From Streptomyces leeuwenhoekii (GTDB lineage Bacteria; Actinomycetota; Actinomycetes; Streptomycetales; Streptomycetaceae): a stretch of 64,000 nucleotides of DNA. Position 1 is the stretch's first letter. Each line of letters opens with the position of its first letter. This document shows, one piece after another, positions 1-10,369 of the stretch. The notes under the pieces are model-generated. The model made no database searches. It had not been told where the DNA came from and worked only from the letters and a program-made list of their open reading frames with translations. A program made the translations under genes and the position numbers. Location of the stretch: positions 7,144,001 to 7,208,000 of the forward strand of contig NZ_LN831790.1 of NCBI RefSeq assembly GCF_001013905.1, in the 5' to 3' direction.

Positions 1-375
1 CGCCGACTCCTGGGCCACGGTGACATCGGCGGCGAGAGCCACGGAGCAGCCGACACCGACCGCCGGCCCGCCCACGGCCGCCAGGACCGGCTGGGGTGTC
101 CGCCGCAGTGCCAGTATTAGCCGGTTGGCCGCGTCGATTGTGTCAGTGCCGGGCAGCTCCCCGGTTTCGCCCCCGGCGAGGTCGGCCCCGGCACTGAAGG
201 CGCGTCCAGCCCCAGCCAGCACCACGGCCCGGACGCCGGGGTCCTCGCCCGCCGCCTCCACCGCCTCGGCGGCGAGCGTCAGCATGCCGGTGGTGAAGGC
301 GTTCAGGCGCTCGGGCCGGTTAAAGGTTATCCGCAGCACATAGCCGTCGTGCTTGACGAGGATCGGCGGTGTCAT
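1..375 (-). CDS. Enoyl-CoA hydratase/isomerase (crotonase) family, 3' end outside window
   Basis: The first 125 codons are visible from the ATG at 375; the gene continues beyond the left edge. The N-terminal crotonase half is clear: NRPERLNAF near residues 19-27, the first oxyanion-hole segment GRAFSAGADL (57-66) and the second, GGPAVGVGCS (102-111). Members of this family hydrate, isomerise or cleave acyl-CoA thioesters. The catalytic acids usually lie further downstream and cannot be checked, so the exact reaction is unknown. It is the third gene of a leftward operon: only 15 nt separate it from the CoA-transferase gene, and a weak Shine-Dalgarno (AGGAC) precedes the start. The neighbours suggest a beta-oxidation-like degradation route. 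Confidence 0.88.
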   Translation of the reverse strand, partial: MTPPILVKHDGYVLRITFNRPERLNAFTTGMLTLAAEAVEAAGEDPGVRAVVLAGAGRAFSAGADLAGGETGELPGTDTIDAANRLILALRRTPQPVLAAVGGPAVGVGCSVALAADVTVAQESA

Positions 376-390
376 CGGAGGTCCTGCCTT

Positions 391-1497
391 TCAGGCTTTC
401 CAGTCGGTGAGCACAGTGTCGGTGTCGCTCCCGGGCCGCGGGGGAGCGGTTGGGGTCTGCGGGACGGTCCGCGAGAAGCGCGGCGCCGGTGCGGCCTGCA
501 CCACCCCGTCGATCTCCGCCACCGTGCCGCGAGCGGCCAGGTGAGGGTGGTGCGGCACTTCTCCGGGGGCCAGGACCGGGGTGACACAGGCGTCGGTGTC
601 GGCGAAGACCTGGGCCCACTCGTCGCGGGGACGGGTGCGAAAGGCCTCGGCGATCCGCTCCCGCAGCAGCGGCCACCTGGCCCGGTCTCCCTGGCTGGGC
701 AGCGCATCGTGGTCGATTCCGAGTCCGGTGAGGAATGCTCGGTAGAACTGGGGCTCGATGGCTCCCACGGCGACGTGGCGGCCGTCCCGACACTCATAGG
801 TGTCGTAGAACGGGGCACCGCCGTCGAGAAGATTGCTGCCCCGCTCGTCGGTCCAGGTGCCTTGGCCGCGCATCACCCACATCATCTGCAGCAGCACGCT
901 TGTGCCGTCGACCATGGCCGCGTCCACCACCTGGCCCTCGCCCGAGCGCTCCCGCTCCCATAGCGCGGCCAGGATTCCGACCAACAGGAACATCGAGCCG
1001 CCGCCGAAGTCGCCGACGAGGTTGAGAGGCGGAACGGGGCGTTCACCGCGCCGTCCGACGGCGTGGAGGGCACCGGTCAGACCGATGTAGTTGATGTCGT
1101 GTCCGGCACGCTGCGCCAGGGGACCCTGCTGTCCCCATCCGGTCATCCGTCCGTACACCAGGCGGGAGTTGATCCGGTGACAGTCCTCGGGGCCGACGCC
1201 GAGGCGTTCGGCGACCCCGGGCCGGAACCCTTCGAGGAGCACGTCGGCGCGGGCCACCAGCCGCAGGACCAGCGCACGCCCCTCGGCGGTCTTGAGGTCG
1301 GCGGCCACCGAACGGCGACCGCGCAGCAGGTGGTCCGGCCCTCCGTCGGTGAGGTCGAGCGTCCCCTGGGGACGCTCGACGCGTACGACGTCGGCGCCCA
1401 GGTCGGCCAGGACCATCGCCGCGTGCGGTCCCGGCCCGATGCCCGCGAGCTCGATGACACGCAGTCCTGCGAGCGGTCCCGTCATGCCGTTACTCAT
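391..1497 (-). CDS. Family III CoA transferase / alpha-methylacyl-CoA racemase-like (CaiB/BaiF)
   Basis: A 368-residue protein, the usual length for alpha-methylacyl-CoA racemases. It has the N-terminal [20 protein letters not shown] segment, AGHDINY (131-137) and VGDFGGGS (161-168). From knowledge of the mycobacterial racemase MCR, the catalytic pair would be His133 and Asp163, spaced 30 residues apart as in MCR. The likely role is racemising the alpha-methyl centre of a branched acyl-CoA before beta-oxidation; CoA transfer is the alternative. The ATG at 1497 overlaps the TAA stop of the upstream gene (1490-1492), which suggests translational coupling. A second ATG at 1485 is possible. The same transcript continues into the crotonase gene. 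Confidence 0.85.
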   Translation of the reverse strand: MSNGMTGPLAGLRVIELAGIGPGPHAAMVLADLGADVVRVERPQGTLDLTDGGPDHLLRGRRSVAADLKTAEGRALVLRLVARADVLLEGFRPGVAERLGVGPEDCHRINSRLVYGRMTGWGQQGPLAQRAGHDINYIGLTGALHAVGRRGERPVPPLNLVGDFGGGSMFLLVGILAALWERERSGEGQVVDAAMVDGTSVLLQMMWVMRGQGTWTDERGSNLLDGGAPFYDTYECRDGRHVAVGAIEPQFYRAFLTGLGIDHDALPSQGDRARWPLLRERIAEAFRTRPRDEWAQVFADTDACVTPVLAPGEVPHHPHLAARGTVAEIDGVVQAAPAPRFSRTVPQTPTAPPRPGSDTDTVLTDWKA

Positions 1498-2902
1498 CGC
1501 CGAGATCGAGGCTGGCGAGCCGCGTGACGTAGTCGCGGGCCCGGGCGGGGTCATAGGAGCGGGCGATCTGCAGCTTCTCAGCCTCTAGCGACCCTTCGGC
1601 ATGCGTGGCCAGGACGGCCTGGTAGCCGCCGTAGTCGCGCGCGGTCAGATCGCCGATGAAGTTGAGCATCCGCAGCCGCTGCTCGGCGGGTACGGCGCCC
1701 GAGTAGTACTTCTCGAGTACGGCGCGGATCTCGGGGTCGGCCCAGTCCTCGCCGCCGGGGCCGGTGACCAGCAGGCCGCCGGCGAGGTCCATAAGTGTGG
1801 CGACGGCGTCGTGGAAACCGTGCGCGAAAGTGTACTTGGCGGTGTTGACCGCGAGCGGGTCGGGCTGCTGGATACCGTGCTGTCCTGGCCGCGACCGGAC
1901 CGTGGCCAGCTCGCCGAGTCCGCGGACGGTCTCGGCGTAGGCGATGAGCTGAGCGATCTTGTCCTTGACGTGTCCGGCCCGACTGATGCCGTTGTACTCG
2001 GCGACCAGCGAGGCCGACCCGACCAGGATGTCCAGCAACGGCAGTTTGTAGTTGACGGCCGTGAACCGGTGGTAGTCGACGAACGCGATCGCCAGCGGGC
2101 CGGCCAGCTCGGGGCGGCGGTCGAGGAAGACCCGGTCCTTGGGAACGCGGACGTCGTCGAACACCGTCAGGCTTTCGAGCAGCTTGTGCCTAGACGACAG
2201 AGGGAACTCGAAGTCGTTGCGCTCGCCGGCCGAGTACGGCGAGACATACAGATGCAGGCCAGGGGTGTCGACGGGGATCGCGAACGAGACCGCGTAGTCC
2301 CGGTCCTCAGGCCCCATGGCGCGGGTGGGGAGCACGACCAGTTCGTCGGCGTTGGCAGAGAAGGACGTGTGGCACTTGGCGCCGCGTACCGTGATCGACT
2401 CCGCGTCCTCGTCGACGACGTGTAGGTAGAGGTCAGGGTCCGCCTGCCGGTGCGGGGGGAGGGACCGGTCGCCCTTGACGTCCGTCTGCGCCACCGCCAA
2501 TGCCAGGTCCCCGTCGCACACGTACTGGTGGTAGGCCCGAGCCTTCTCCAGATTGGCCCCGTCCAGTGCCCGCAGCAGGGCGAACAGGGCGTCGCTGCCC
2601 ACCTCCTTGAGCACGATCGTGCCGGCTCCGAGAGAGGAGACGGTCTCGATCAGCTCGCCCCGGGTGCGCAGGTCCTCTGCCGTCCGCGGTACCTGGTAGA
2701 AGGCCGAGTAGGCGCCGGTGGGCCCCTGGGTGACGGCGAGTTCCGGGTGCGAGTCGGCGATGCTGTAGCAGAGCGCCGAATGGTCGACCGCGCCGGTCAG
2801 CTCGGGATCCTGCACGACGTCGGGAACACGGCGGCCACGGTAGAAGACGGACCTGCCGTCGCGAAGACCCTCTCGGTACTCCTTGGCGGTACGCAAAGTC
2901 AT
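1490..2902 (-). CDS. 4-hydroxyphenylacetate 3-hydroxylase / 4-hydroxybutyryl-CoA dehydratase-like flavoprotein (HpaB fold)
   Basis: A 470-residue protein with the two-domain acyl-CoA-dehydrogenase-like HpaB fold: [13 protein letters not shown] at the start, [11 protein letters not shown] (140-150), [16 protein letters not shown] (173-188), PKDRVFL (254-260) and DYHRF (276-280). It looks closer to 4-hydroxybutyryl-CoA dehydratase (AbfD) than to classical HpaB. However, the positions that in AbfD hold the [4Fe-4S]-binding cysteines appear here as Ile96, Glu100 and Tyr285; only the His ligand (His278) remains (alignment from memory). A flavin monooxygenase or an iron-sulfur-free dehydratase is therefore more likely. 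The ATG at 2902 is preceded by GGAGAGAG. It is the first gene of the leftward operon and is transcribed from the divergent region carrying the TATCGATCGATA sites. Confidence 0.8.
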   Translation of the reverse strand: MTLRTAKEYREGLRDGRSVFYRGRRVPDVVQDPELTGAVDHSALCYSIADSHPELAVTQGPTGAYSAFYQVPRTAEDLRTRGELIETVSSLGAGTIVLKEVGSDALFALLRALDGANLEKARAYHQYVCDGDLALAVAQTDVKGDRSLPPHRQADPDLYLHVVDEDAESITVRGAKCHTSFSANADELVVLPTRAMGPEDRDYAVSFAIPVDTPGLHLYVSPYSAGERNDFEFPLSSRHKLLESLTVFDDVRVPKDRVFLDRRPELAGPLAIAFVDYHRFTAVNYKLPLLDILVGSASLVAEYNGISRAGHVKDKIAQLIAYAETVRGLGELATVRSRPGQHGIQQPDPLAVNTAKYTFAHGFHDAVATLMDLAGGLLVTGPGGEDWADPEIRAVLEKYYSGAVPAEQRLRMLNFIGDLTARDYGGYQAVLATHAEGSLEAEKLQIARSYDPARARDYVTRLASLDLGDE

Positions 2903-3021
2903 CGGATCGTTCTCTCTCCATCGGTGGGAGGGCAGTGAGTGAGGCGCTCTGTGCCGGTGGTACTGACCGGACCGCAGCCCTCGCACACAGCACCCAAGAG
3001 GCCGGCTTGAGTACGGCTGAC

Positions 3022-3049
3022 CTGCTATATCTAACGATCGATATAGCAG
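3022..3049. promoter_or_regulatory. Inverted-repeat operator in divergent promoter region (site 1)
   Basis: Perfect 10-bp arms CTGCTATATC (3022-3031) and GATATAGCAG (3040-3049) flank TAACGATC. The centre, CTAACGATCGATAT, is a two-mismatch copy of the CTATCGATCGATAG palindrome at 7057-7070. It lies 120-150 bp upstream of the leftward HpaB-like gene, where a repressor could overlap its promoter. The spacing suits a TetR- or GntR-type dimer. The binding protein is unknown. Confidence 0.65.
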
Positions 3050-3102
3050 CTGCGGGTGTCAAGCGCCCCGCGTTCCCCGGAAGATCGCCACCTTCCTCAT
3101 GA

Positions 3103-4143
<1,041 letters not shown>

Positions 4144-4326
4144 CGCACCGCCCCGGGGCGCACACGTGCGGTGTGACGTGTAGGTGTTTAGGAAAAGCAA
4201 ACAGCGCCAGGGTGTCGGGCTAAGGATCCTCCGCCCTCACTCTTGCAGTTTGTGCTGATATGAACGGAAGATGATGCCGCTCGCTGACCGACCGACCGAT
4301 CGGCATCGTACGCAAAGGAGCCAGCC

Positions 4327-5301
4327 ATGGCAGCGACGAATCAACCACCGCCGATGCGTGAACTGTTCGGTGACCACCCACCGTTGAACTGGGGAAAGTG
4401 GGGACCGGACGACGAGCTCGGCTGCCTCAACTATCTCGGCGCGGAGCAGGTGCTGCAGGGCGTCCGTCACATCCGCAAGGGCCAGGTCTTCACCCTGCAG
4501 ATCCACATGGGCCATCCGGAGCCTCCGGGCGACCCGGTCTGGCCGGGGCGTGAGGCTGCCCATCGGGAGAACGTACTCGACGAGAGTCACTGGGAACGCG
4601 GTGAGGCGCCCGAGTTCCCCGGCGGACTGCACTACGCCGACGACGTCGCCAAGATCTTCCTTCAGGGTTCGACGCAGTACGACGCCCTGGGACACGTCTG
4701 GTACGACGGCAAGGTGTGGAACGGGTACGACGCCAGGCACACCGTCGGCGGTATGGAGAGGGCTTCGGTGCTCCCCATCGCCGAGAAGGGTGTGGTCGGA
4801 CGCGGCGTCCTCATCGACATGGCCCGCCACCGCGGCAAGACCTGCCTGGACAAGGGGGAGACCTTCGACCACCGCGACCTTCTCGAAGCGGCCGCGGCGC
4901 AGGGCACCGCGATCCAGCAGCGAGACATTCTGCTGGTCCGCACCGGCTGGATCCCGTCCTGGTACCGGACCACGCCCGAGGAGTTCTACGACGGCTTCAA
5001 CGAGCCGGGTCTGACCTACTCCCGGGAGCTGGTGGAGTGGTTCCGGGACATGGAGATCCCGAACCTGATCACCGACACGATCGCCAATGAGGTGACCTAC
5101 GACCCGAAATCTGGCGTGGCCTTGCCACTGCATTGCGCGCTGATGCGCAACCTCGGCGTCGCCCTGACGGAAATGGCCTGGCTGGACGACCTGGCCGCGG
5201 CGTGCGCCGACGACGGGGAGTGGACCTTCCTCTACGCCGCCGCGCCCTTGAAGGTGGTCAAGGGTACCGGCGCACCGGTCAATCCGATCGTCATCCGCTG
5301 A
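4327..5301 (+). CDS. Cyclase / kynurenine formamidase-like metal-dependent hydrolase
   Basis: A 324-residue protein of the cyclase superfamily (PF04199-type). The family's metal motif HxGTHxDxxxH appears as QGSTQYDALGH (113-123), keeping Asp119 and His123 but with Gln at the two other His positions. As I recall, a TQ(W/F/Y)D version is common in the longer members. Small subunits of this family hydrolyse amides, lactones or cyclic diketones. ATG at 4327 follows AAAGGAG (4314-4320). The next gene starts 12 nt downstream, so the two are one transcript. In context it may open a ring or lactone before CoA activation (inference). An imperfect stem GATGCCG/CGGCATC (4273-4279/4301-4307) lies just upstream. 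Confidence 0.78.
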   Translation: MAATNQPPPMRELFGDHPPLNWGKWGPDDELGCLNYLGAEQVLQGVRHIRKGQVFTLQIHMGHPEPPGDPVWPGREAAHRENVLDESHWERGEAPEFPGGLHYADDVAKIFLQGSTQYDALGHVWYDGKVWNGYDARHTVGGMERASVLPIAEKGVVGRGVLIDMARHRGKTCLDKGETFDHRDLLEAAAAQGTAIQQRDILLVRTGWIPSWYRTTPEEFYDGFNEPGLTYSRELVEWFRDMEIPNLITDTIANEVTYDPKSGVALPLHCALMRNLGVALTEMAWLDDLAAACADDGEWTFLYAAAPLKVVKGTGAPVNPIVIR

Positions 5302-5313
5302 CGGGAGTATCCG

Positions 5314-6975
5314 ATGGCTTCGATCTACGATCAGCGCCCCTGGCTGTCCCAGTACGGCCCGGGCCAACCGCCCGACATCGTTCCCGAACACGCCCATGCG
5401 TTGGAGATGTTCGCCGCGACGGTGCGGCGGACGCCGGAGGCGCCGGTCATCCGGTACTTCGACGGTGTCATCACCCGAGGCGAGCTGGACGTACTGTCCG
5501 ACGCGTTCGCGTGCGGCTTGCGCGACGCCGGCGTCGGGGACGGCGACCGGGTCGCGCTCTATCTGCAGAACGTGCCCCAGTTCGTGATCGCACTGCTGGG
5601 CGTCTGGAAGGCCGGCGCCATCGCGGTGTCGGTGAATCCGATGAATAAGCAGCGCGAACTCGACGAACTCCTGCGGGACTGCGGTGCGAGCGCGGTCGTG
5701 TGCATGGAGAATCTGTACGCCAACGTCCACGCGGTCTTCGACGGCCCGGTAGTCACCACGTCGGAACTGGAGTACCAGAGCCGGAACGACGAGCGGGCTC
5801 TTGGGGGTGCTCAACGCGTCGACTGCATGGGCGCGCAGGACATGGGCGACCTGATCGCGCGATACTCGGGACGGCGACCGCCAATGGTGGCACCGGAGCC
5901 GAACGACGTGGCGGTCCTGACGTACACCTCGGGAACCACCGGGCCGCCCAAGGGTGCCATGATCACCCATCGGAATGTGGTGTTCAACGCGCAGACGTAC
6001 CGGGACTGGATGGAGCTGGGACCCCACGACGTGATCCTCGGCGTGGCACCGCTGTTCCACGTCACCGGCCTGATCGGACACATCGGGGTCGCACTGCTTG
6101 AGGGGGCACCGCTGGTCCTCCTCCATCGCTTCGAGGCGTCACTCGTGATCGACACGATCCGGGAGACCGGCGCCACCTTCACCGTCGGCTCGATCACTGT
6201 GTTCATCGCCCTGCTGAACGCGCCGACCGCCGACCGTGCCGCGCTCGCCACGCTCACCAAGGTCTACTCGGGCGGTGCTCCGATACCGCCCAGCACGATC
6301 CGGGCGTTCGCCGCGCGGTTCGGGCCGTACATACACAACATCTACGGGCTGACCGAGACCACGTCGCCCTCGCACGCCGTGCCCCTGCACGCCCACGCCC
6401 CGGTGGACGAGAACTCAGGGGCGCTGTCGGTCGGAGTGCCGGTCTTCAACACCGTGGTGCGCATCCTCGGCGAGGACGGCGCGGAGCTGCCGCCGGGCGA
6501 GATTGGCGAGATCGTGATCTCGGGCCCTCAGGTGGTCGCCGGGTACTGGCGGAAGCCGGAGGAGGCGGCCGAGGCCATTCGGGACGGCGGGCTGCATACC
6601 GGCGACATGGGCTATATGGACGCCGACGGCTGGTTCTACGTCGTCGACCGCAAGAAGGACCAGATCAACGCGGGTGGCTACAAGGTCTGGCCGCGTGAGG
6701 TCGAGGACGTCCTGTACGAGCACGAGGCGGTGCGGGAGGCTGCCGTGGTCGGTGTGCCGGACGAGTACCGGGGGGAGACCGTGAAGGCGTTCGTCAGCCT
6801 GCGCCCCGGCCGGCGGGTGACGTCCGAGGAACTCGTCACGTACTGCGAGGCCCGGCTGGCGGCCTACAAGTACCCGCGTGAAGTGACACTCCTGGAGGAG
6901 TTGCCGAAGACCGCGAGCGGCAAGCTGCTCCGCCGCGAGCTGCGGGAACTCCACTGTCCGACGCGCGACGCATGA
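5314..6975 (+). CDS. Acyl-CoA synthetase (AMP-forming, FadD/ANL superfamily)
   Basis: A 553-residue adenylate-forming enzyme of normal length. The P-loop LTYTSGTTGPPKG lies at about residue 202. Further on are YGLTETT, the hinge region GDMGYMDADGWFYVVDRKKD, INAGGYKVWPREVE and the C-terminal catalytic-lysine motif PKTASGKLLRRE. It makes an acyl-adenylate and then the CoA thioester. The acid is unknown; the family covers medium/long-chain and aryl acids. The start at 5314 follows GGGAG (5304-5308), with only 12 nt between it and the cyclase gene, so both are probably co-translated. Its natural role is to feed the racemase, crotonase and flavoprotein encoded to the left. Confidence 0.9.
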   Translation: MASIYDQRPWLSQYGPGQPPDIVPEHAHALEMFAATVRRTPEAPVIRYFDGVITRGELDVLSDAFACGLRDAGVGDGDRVALYLQNVPQFVIALLGVWKAGAIAVSVNPMNKQRELDELLRDCGASAVVCMENLYANVHAVFDGPVVTTSELEYQSRNDERALGGAQRVDCMGAQDMGDLIARYSGRRPPMVAPEPNDVAVLTYTSGTTGPPKGAMITHRNVVFNAQTYRDWMELGPHDVILGVAPLFHVTGLIGHIGVALLEGAPLVLLHRFEASLVIDTIRETGATFTVGSITVFIALLNAPTADRAALATLTKVYSGGAPIPPSTIRAFAARFGPYIHNIYGLTETTSPSHAVPLHAHAPVDENSGALSVGVPVFNTVVRILGEDGAELPPGEIGEIVISGPQVVAGYWRKPEEAAEAIRDGGLHTGDMGYMDADGWFYVVDRKKDQINAGGYKVWPREVEDVLYEHEAVREAAVVGVPDEYRGETVKAFVSLRPGRRVTSEELVTYCEARLAAYKYPREVTLLEELPKTASGKLLRRELRELHCPTRDA

Positions 6976-7014
6976 GTACGGGCGCCCCGGCCCGGCACAA
7001 GCGGTGCACAGGTA

Positions 7015-7043
7015 TTGACGCCCCTGTCACCGCTGCGTAATTT
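7015..7043 (+). promoter_or_regulatory. Candidate sigma70-type promoter for second acyl-CoA ligase
   Basis: TTGACG (7015-7020) and TAATTT (7038-7043) are separated by 17 bp, the best -35/-10 pair in this 171-bp gap. The predicted transcription start near 7050 lies just before the operator at 7056-7071, about 100 bp ahead of the ATG at 7147. Confidence 0.5.
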
Positions 7044-7055
7044 CCAGACAGTGGT

Positions 7056-7071
7056 TCTATCGATCGATAGA
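7056..7071. promoter_or_regulatory. TATCGATCGATA operator (site 3), perfect 16-bp palindrome
   Basis: TCTATCGATCGATAGA is a perfect 16-bp palindrome just downstream of the predicted transcription start of the second ligase gene, a classical repressor position. It is the best copy of the motif also found at 3022-3049 and 3108-3123. Confidence 0.7.
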
Positions 7072-7146
7072 TAAAGCCCGTCGTGGAGTACTGCACACGG
7101 TGTTCGTGATCGCCGGCCCCAGCGACGGCCAGCCAGGGAGGATGCC

Positions 7147-8706
7147 ATGTATCCAGGAAAGTGGGCGGCCCTGAAGCCCGACGCACCGGCGGTGATCATG
7201 TCGGGCTCCGGTGCGAGCCTCAGCTACGCCGAGCTGGAAGCAGGATCGGTGCGGCTGGCCCGGCTGATGCGTGACGCAGGTCTGCGCCCGGGGGACTGCG
7301 TGGCACTGCTGTCGGACAACAACCCGCGGTGCTACGAGATCTACTGGGCCGCCCAGCGGTCCGGGCTGTACATCACGGCTGTGAACCGTCACCTCGCGCC
7401 GTCCGAGGTGGCGTACATCGTGAGTGACTGCGGGGCGAAAGGGCTGTTCGCCTCCGCGGCGAAAGCCGAGCTCGCCGAGGCCGTGGTCGCGGAGGGGCTC
7501 CCCGAGGTGCGACTGCGGCTGTCCTTCGGCGGTGACGTCAAGGGGTACGAGCGGTACGAACCGGCTGTGGCTGCGTTCCCTCCTGCGCCGATGGGGGACC
7601 AGCCCAGGGGCGCCGACATGCTCTACTCCTCGGGCACGACCGGCCGTCCCAAAGGCATCCGGCCGCCGCTGCCGCAGCGTCAGGTGAACGAGCCCGGAGA
7701 TCCTCTGGTCGCCTTGTTCGGTTCCCGGTACGGCTTTGGGCCCGACACCGTCTACCTTTCTCCTGCCCCCGTCTACCACGCGGCTCCCTTGCGCTTCGGC
7801 GCGGTGGTCCACGCACTCGGCGGAACCATCGTGATGATGGAACGCTTCGACCCGGAGCAGGCGCTGGCCGCCATCGAGCGCTACCGTGTCACCCACACGC
7901 AGATGGTGCCGACCATGTTCGTCCGCATGCTCAAGCTCCCCCAGGACGTCCGTGACGGCTACGACCTGTCTAGCCTGCGGGTCGCCGTGCACGCCGCAGC
8001 GCCCTGCCCCGTCGATGCCAAGCAAGCGATGATGCGATGGTGGGGCCCGATCCTGCACGAGTACTACTCCTGCACGGAGACCAATGGCATCACCTTGATC
8101 GGCCCGGACGAGTGGCTCCGCAGGCCGGGATCGGTCGGCCGCGCGGGCATCGGCGTGCCGCACGTCTGCGATGACGAGGGACGCGAACTGCCAACTGGCG
8201 AGATCGGCACGATCTACTTCGAGCGCGACGAGCTGCCGTTCGAATACCACAACGACCCCGAGCGCACACAAGCCGCGCAGCACCCCCGGCACCCCACCTG
8301 GACCACTGTCGGAGACGTGGGCCACCTCGACGACGACGGCTACCTCTTCCTGACCGACCGCAAGAACTTCATGATCATCTCGGGTGGGGTGAACATCTAT
8401 CCGCAGGAGATCGAGAACGTCCTGGTGATGCACCCCGACGTCATTGATGCCGCGGTCATCGGGATTCCCGACGACGAGATGGGTGAACAGGTCAGGGCCG
8501 TCGTTCAGGCGGCCGAAGGTGTAGAAGCCGGGTCTGAACTCGAACAGCGGCTCATCGCCTTCGTCCGTCGGCACATCGCCCACTACAAGGCACCGCGGAG
8601 TATCGACTTCGTCGACCGGCTGCCCCGCACGCCGACCGGAAAACTCGTCAAGGGCCGGCTCCGTGACCGATACCTGAGCCAGGGGGTCGACGTCGGCGAC
8701 AGGTAG
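7147..8706 (+). CDS. Acyl-CoA synthetase (AMP-forming), second paralogue
   Basis: A 519-residue ANL-superfamily ligase, distinct from the one at 5314. The nucleotide motif LYSSGTTGRPKG is at 159-170, followed by EYYSCTETNG, GDVGHLDDDGYLFLTDRKN, ISGGVNIYPQEIENVL and RTPTGKLVKGRL near the C-terminus, so all core motifs are present. ATG at 7147 follows AGGGAGG (7135-7141). It has its own predicted promoter and a TATCGATCGATA operator, tying it to the same regulon as the genes at 1490-4143. Two ligases in one locus suggest two acids, for example a starting acid and a cleavage product (inference). Confidence 0.88.
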   Translation: MYPGKWAALKPDAPAVIMSGSGASLSYAELEAGSVRLARLMRDAGLRPGDCVALLSDNNPRCYEIYWAAQRSGLYITAVNRHLAPSEVAYIVSDCGAKGLFASAAKAELAEAVVAEGLPEVRLRLSFGGDVKGYERYEPAVAAFPPAPMGDQPRGADMLYSSGTTGRPKGIRPPLPQRQVNEPGDPLVALFGSRYGFGPDTVYLSPAPVYHAAPLRFGAVVHALGGTIVMMERFDPEQALAAIERYRVTHTQMVPTMFVRMLKLPQDVRDGYDLSSLRVAVHAAAPCPVDAKQAMMRWWGPILHEYYSCTETNGITLIGPDEWLRRPGSVGRAGIGVPHVCDDEGRELPTGEIGTIYFERDELPFEYHNDPERTQAAQHPRHPTWTTVGDVGHLDDDGYLFLTDRKNFMIISGGVNIYPQEIENVLVMHPDVIDAAVIGIPDDEMGEQVRAVVQAAEGVEAGSELEQRLIAFVRRHIAHYKAPRSIDFVDRLPRTPTGKLVKGRLRDRYLSQGVDVGDR

Positions 8707-8738
8707 CCCTCGAGAGCCCGTGGCGATCGTCCCGTATG

Positions 8739-8760
8739 CTAGGTAGACCTACCTACCTAG
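8739..8760. promoter_or_regulatory. Probable autoregulatory operator of the TetR gene
   Basis: Arms CTAGGTAG (8739-8746) and CTACCTAG (8753-8760) are perfect inverted repeats separated by 6 bp, and CTACC repeats inside. The site ends 8-11 nt before the TetR start, where binding would block transcription or initiation. It differs from the TATCGATCGATA motif, so this TetR probably controls itself and the following exporter rather than the ligase regulon. Confidence 0.6.
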
Positions 8761-8771
8761 TTTGGAATGTG

Positions 8772-9368
8772 ATGAGCGAGACCGACGTGAGCGCGGGGCG
8801 CCGACGGCCGGCCCGGAAACGGCTTTTGGAAGCGGCGGCCCGGCGCTTCTACGCCGACGGCGTGGCCGCCACGGGCATCGACACGATCACGGCCGAGGCC
8901 GGCGTGGCGAAGATGAGCCTGTACAACAACTTCGCCTCCAAGGCGGACCTGGTCCGGGCCTACCTGGACGCCCGGCACCAGGAGTGGCTCGGTCTGTACC
9001 GGGCCCGGCTCGAGCAGGCCGACGGCCCCCGCGAAGGGGTGCTGGCGGTCTTCGACGCGTACTCGGACCACGCAGCGTTCGCGTACGAGCACGGCTTTCG
9101 TGGGTGCGGGCTGCTCAACGCCGCCGCCGAACTCCCGGCCGAGGACGAGGGCCGGGCTGTGGTGCGCGCGCACAAGGAGGAGGTCGAGCGGCTGATCGCC
9201 GGGCACCTGGAGCAGCTGCTGCCCAGCCGGATCAACGAGGCTCGCGTGGTGGCCGAGCATCTGTCCTTCCTGCTGGAGGGCGCGATGGCGCGAGCCGGAC
9301 TGGAGGGTGACGGCGAGCGCGTCGCGCACGCCCGCTCAATGGCCGCGGCGCTGCTGGACCAGCTGTGA
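8772..9368 (+). CDS. TetR-family transcriptional regulator
   Basis: A 198-residue regulator. The N-terminal helix-turn-helix is clear: RKRLLEAAARRFYADGVAATGIDTITAEAGVAKMSLYNNFASKADLVRAYL (split here only by description, residues about 15-66), with LYNNF as the recognition-helix end. The C-terminal ligand domain is alpha-helical and uncharacterised. Start at ATG 8772 (GTG 8769 is an in-frame alternative); an upstream in-frame start would fall inside the operator palindrome. Its stop overlaps the next gene's GTG start, so the EamA transporter is the obvious regulated partner. That is the common arrangement in which a small molecule releases the repressor and is exported. Confidence 0.88.
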   Translation: MSETDVSAGRRRPARKRLLEAAARRFYADGVAATGIDTITAEAGVAKMSLYNNFASKADLVRAYLDARHQEWLGLYRARLEQADGPREGVLAVFDAYSDHAAFAYEHGFRGCGLLNAAAELPAEDEGRAVVRAHKEEVERLIAGHLEQLLPSRINEARVVAEHLSFLLEGAMARAGLEGDGERVAHARSMAAALLDQL

Positions 9369-10369
9369 CCGGCCACGGCCGGTCCGCGGGGATCGGTGCC
9401 TTGTGCGTTCTGGCCGCCTCCGTGCTATGGGGCACGACGGGAACGGCTGCCACGTTCGCTCCGGACGTGGGTCCACTGGCCATCGGCGCCGCGGCCATGG
9501 GACTGGGCGGCCTCCTCCAGGCCCTGATAGCAGCACGGCAGATCGCCCGCCACAGCGTCGGTCTGCGTGAGCGGGGTGGCACGGTCCTGCTCGGCGCGGC
9601 CTCGGTGGCGGTATACCCTCTGGCGTTCTACAGCTCTATGCACCTGGCCGGCGTCGCCGTCGGCACCGTCGTGTCGATCGGCACGGCCCCGATCGCCTCC
9701 GCGCTGATCGAACGAGTTGTTGACGGCCGTCGGCTCACGCGTCGCTGGACGCTCGCGGCCGCCCTGGGCCTCCTGGGCACAGTCTTGCTCTGCGTCGCTG
9801 AAGCCGCCCACGCCACCGGCGACTCGCGCAGCGCGTCCACAGCGGGCACGCTGCTCGGCATCGGCCTCGGGATTGTCGCGGCCATCACCTACGCCCTGTA
9901 CTCCTGGGCCGCTCACCGGCTCATCAGCCGACGCATCCCCTCCCGTGCGGCGATGGGCGCCGTCTTCGGGATCGGCGGGCTCCTCCTGTTGCCCGTTCTG
10001 GTTCTCACGGGCGCGCCGTTGGTCGACTCATGGCCCAACGCCTCGGTTGGCGTGTACATGGCGCTCGTCCCGATGTTCGCCGGCTATGTCCTGTTCGGCT
10101 GGGGCCTCGCCCATGTGCCGGCCAGCACCGCCACCACCCTGTCCCTACTCGAACCCGCCGTCGCCGCCATCCTCGCAGTCCTGGTGGTCGGCGAACGCCT
10201 TCCCGGCACCGGCTGGGCAGGCATCGCCCTCGTCATCGCCAGCCTGGCCGTCCTGACCACCCCCGCACCCTCCCGCCCTCCGCGCGACGGGCTGCGGAAC
10301 CCCGCCGGACAGGACAGCGAGGCTCCCGCCCAGGCCGGTCAGGACGTTGTAGGACGAGGGTCGAGCTAG
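9365..10369 (+). CDS. EamA/DMT-family transporter (probable small-molecule exporter)
   Basis: A 334-residue integral membrane protein with about ten hydrophobic segments in two EamA repeats. The first repeat starts at IGALCVLAASVLWGTTGTAA and the second at GIGLGIVAAITYALYSWAA; the typical final segment SLLEPAVAAILAVLVVGERL is present near residue 265. The family moves metabolites or drugs across the cytoplasmic membrane. Its GTG start at 9365 overlaps the TetR stop by 4 nt (GTGA), so the two are translationally coupled. The last 30 or so residues are polar and probably cytoplasmic. The substrate is not predictable. Confidence 0.85.
   Translation: MTGHGRSAGIGALCVLAASVLWGTTGTAATFAPDVGPLAIGAAAMGLGGLLQALIAARQIARHSVGLRERGGTVLLGAASVAVYPLAFYSSMHLAGVAVGTVVSIGTAPIASALIERVVDGRRLTRRWTLAAALGLLGTVLLCVAEAAHATGDSRSASTAGTLLGIGLGIVAAITYALYSWAAHRLISRRIPSRAAMGAVFGIGGLLLLPVLVLTGAPLVDSWPNASVGVYMALVPMFAGYVLFGWGLAHVPASTATTLSLLEPAVAAILAVLVVGERLPGTGWAGIALVIASLAVLTTPAPSRPPRDGLRNPAGQDSEAPAQAGQDVVGRGSS

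Noticed and set aside
4144..4180. CGCCCCGGGGCG palindrome after the nitronate-monooxygenase-like gene as a terminator
   Set aside because: It has no loop and no T-run, and such short GC palindromes are frequent by chance in this base composition.
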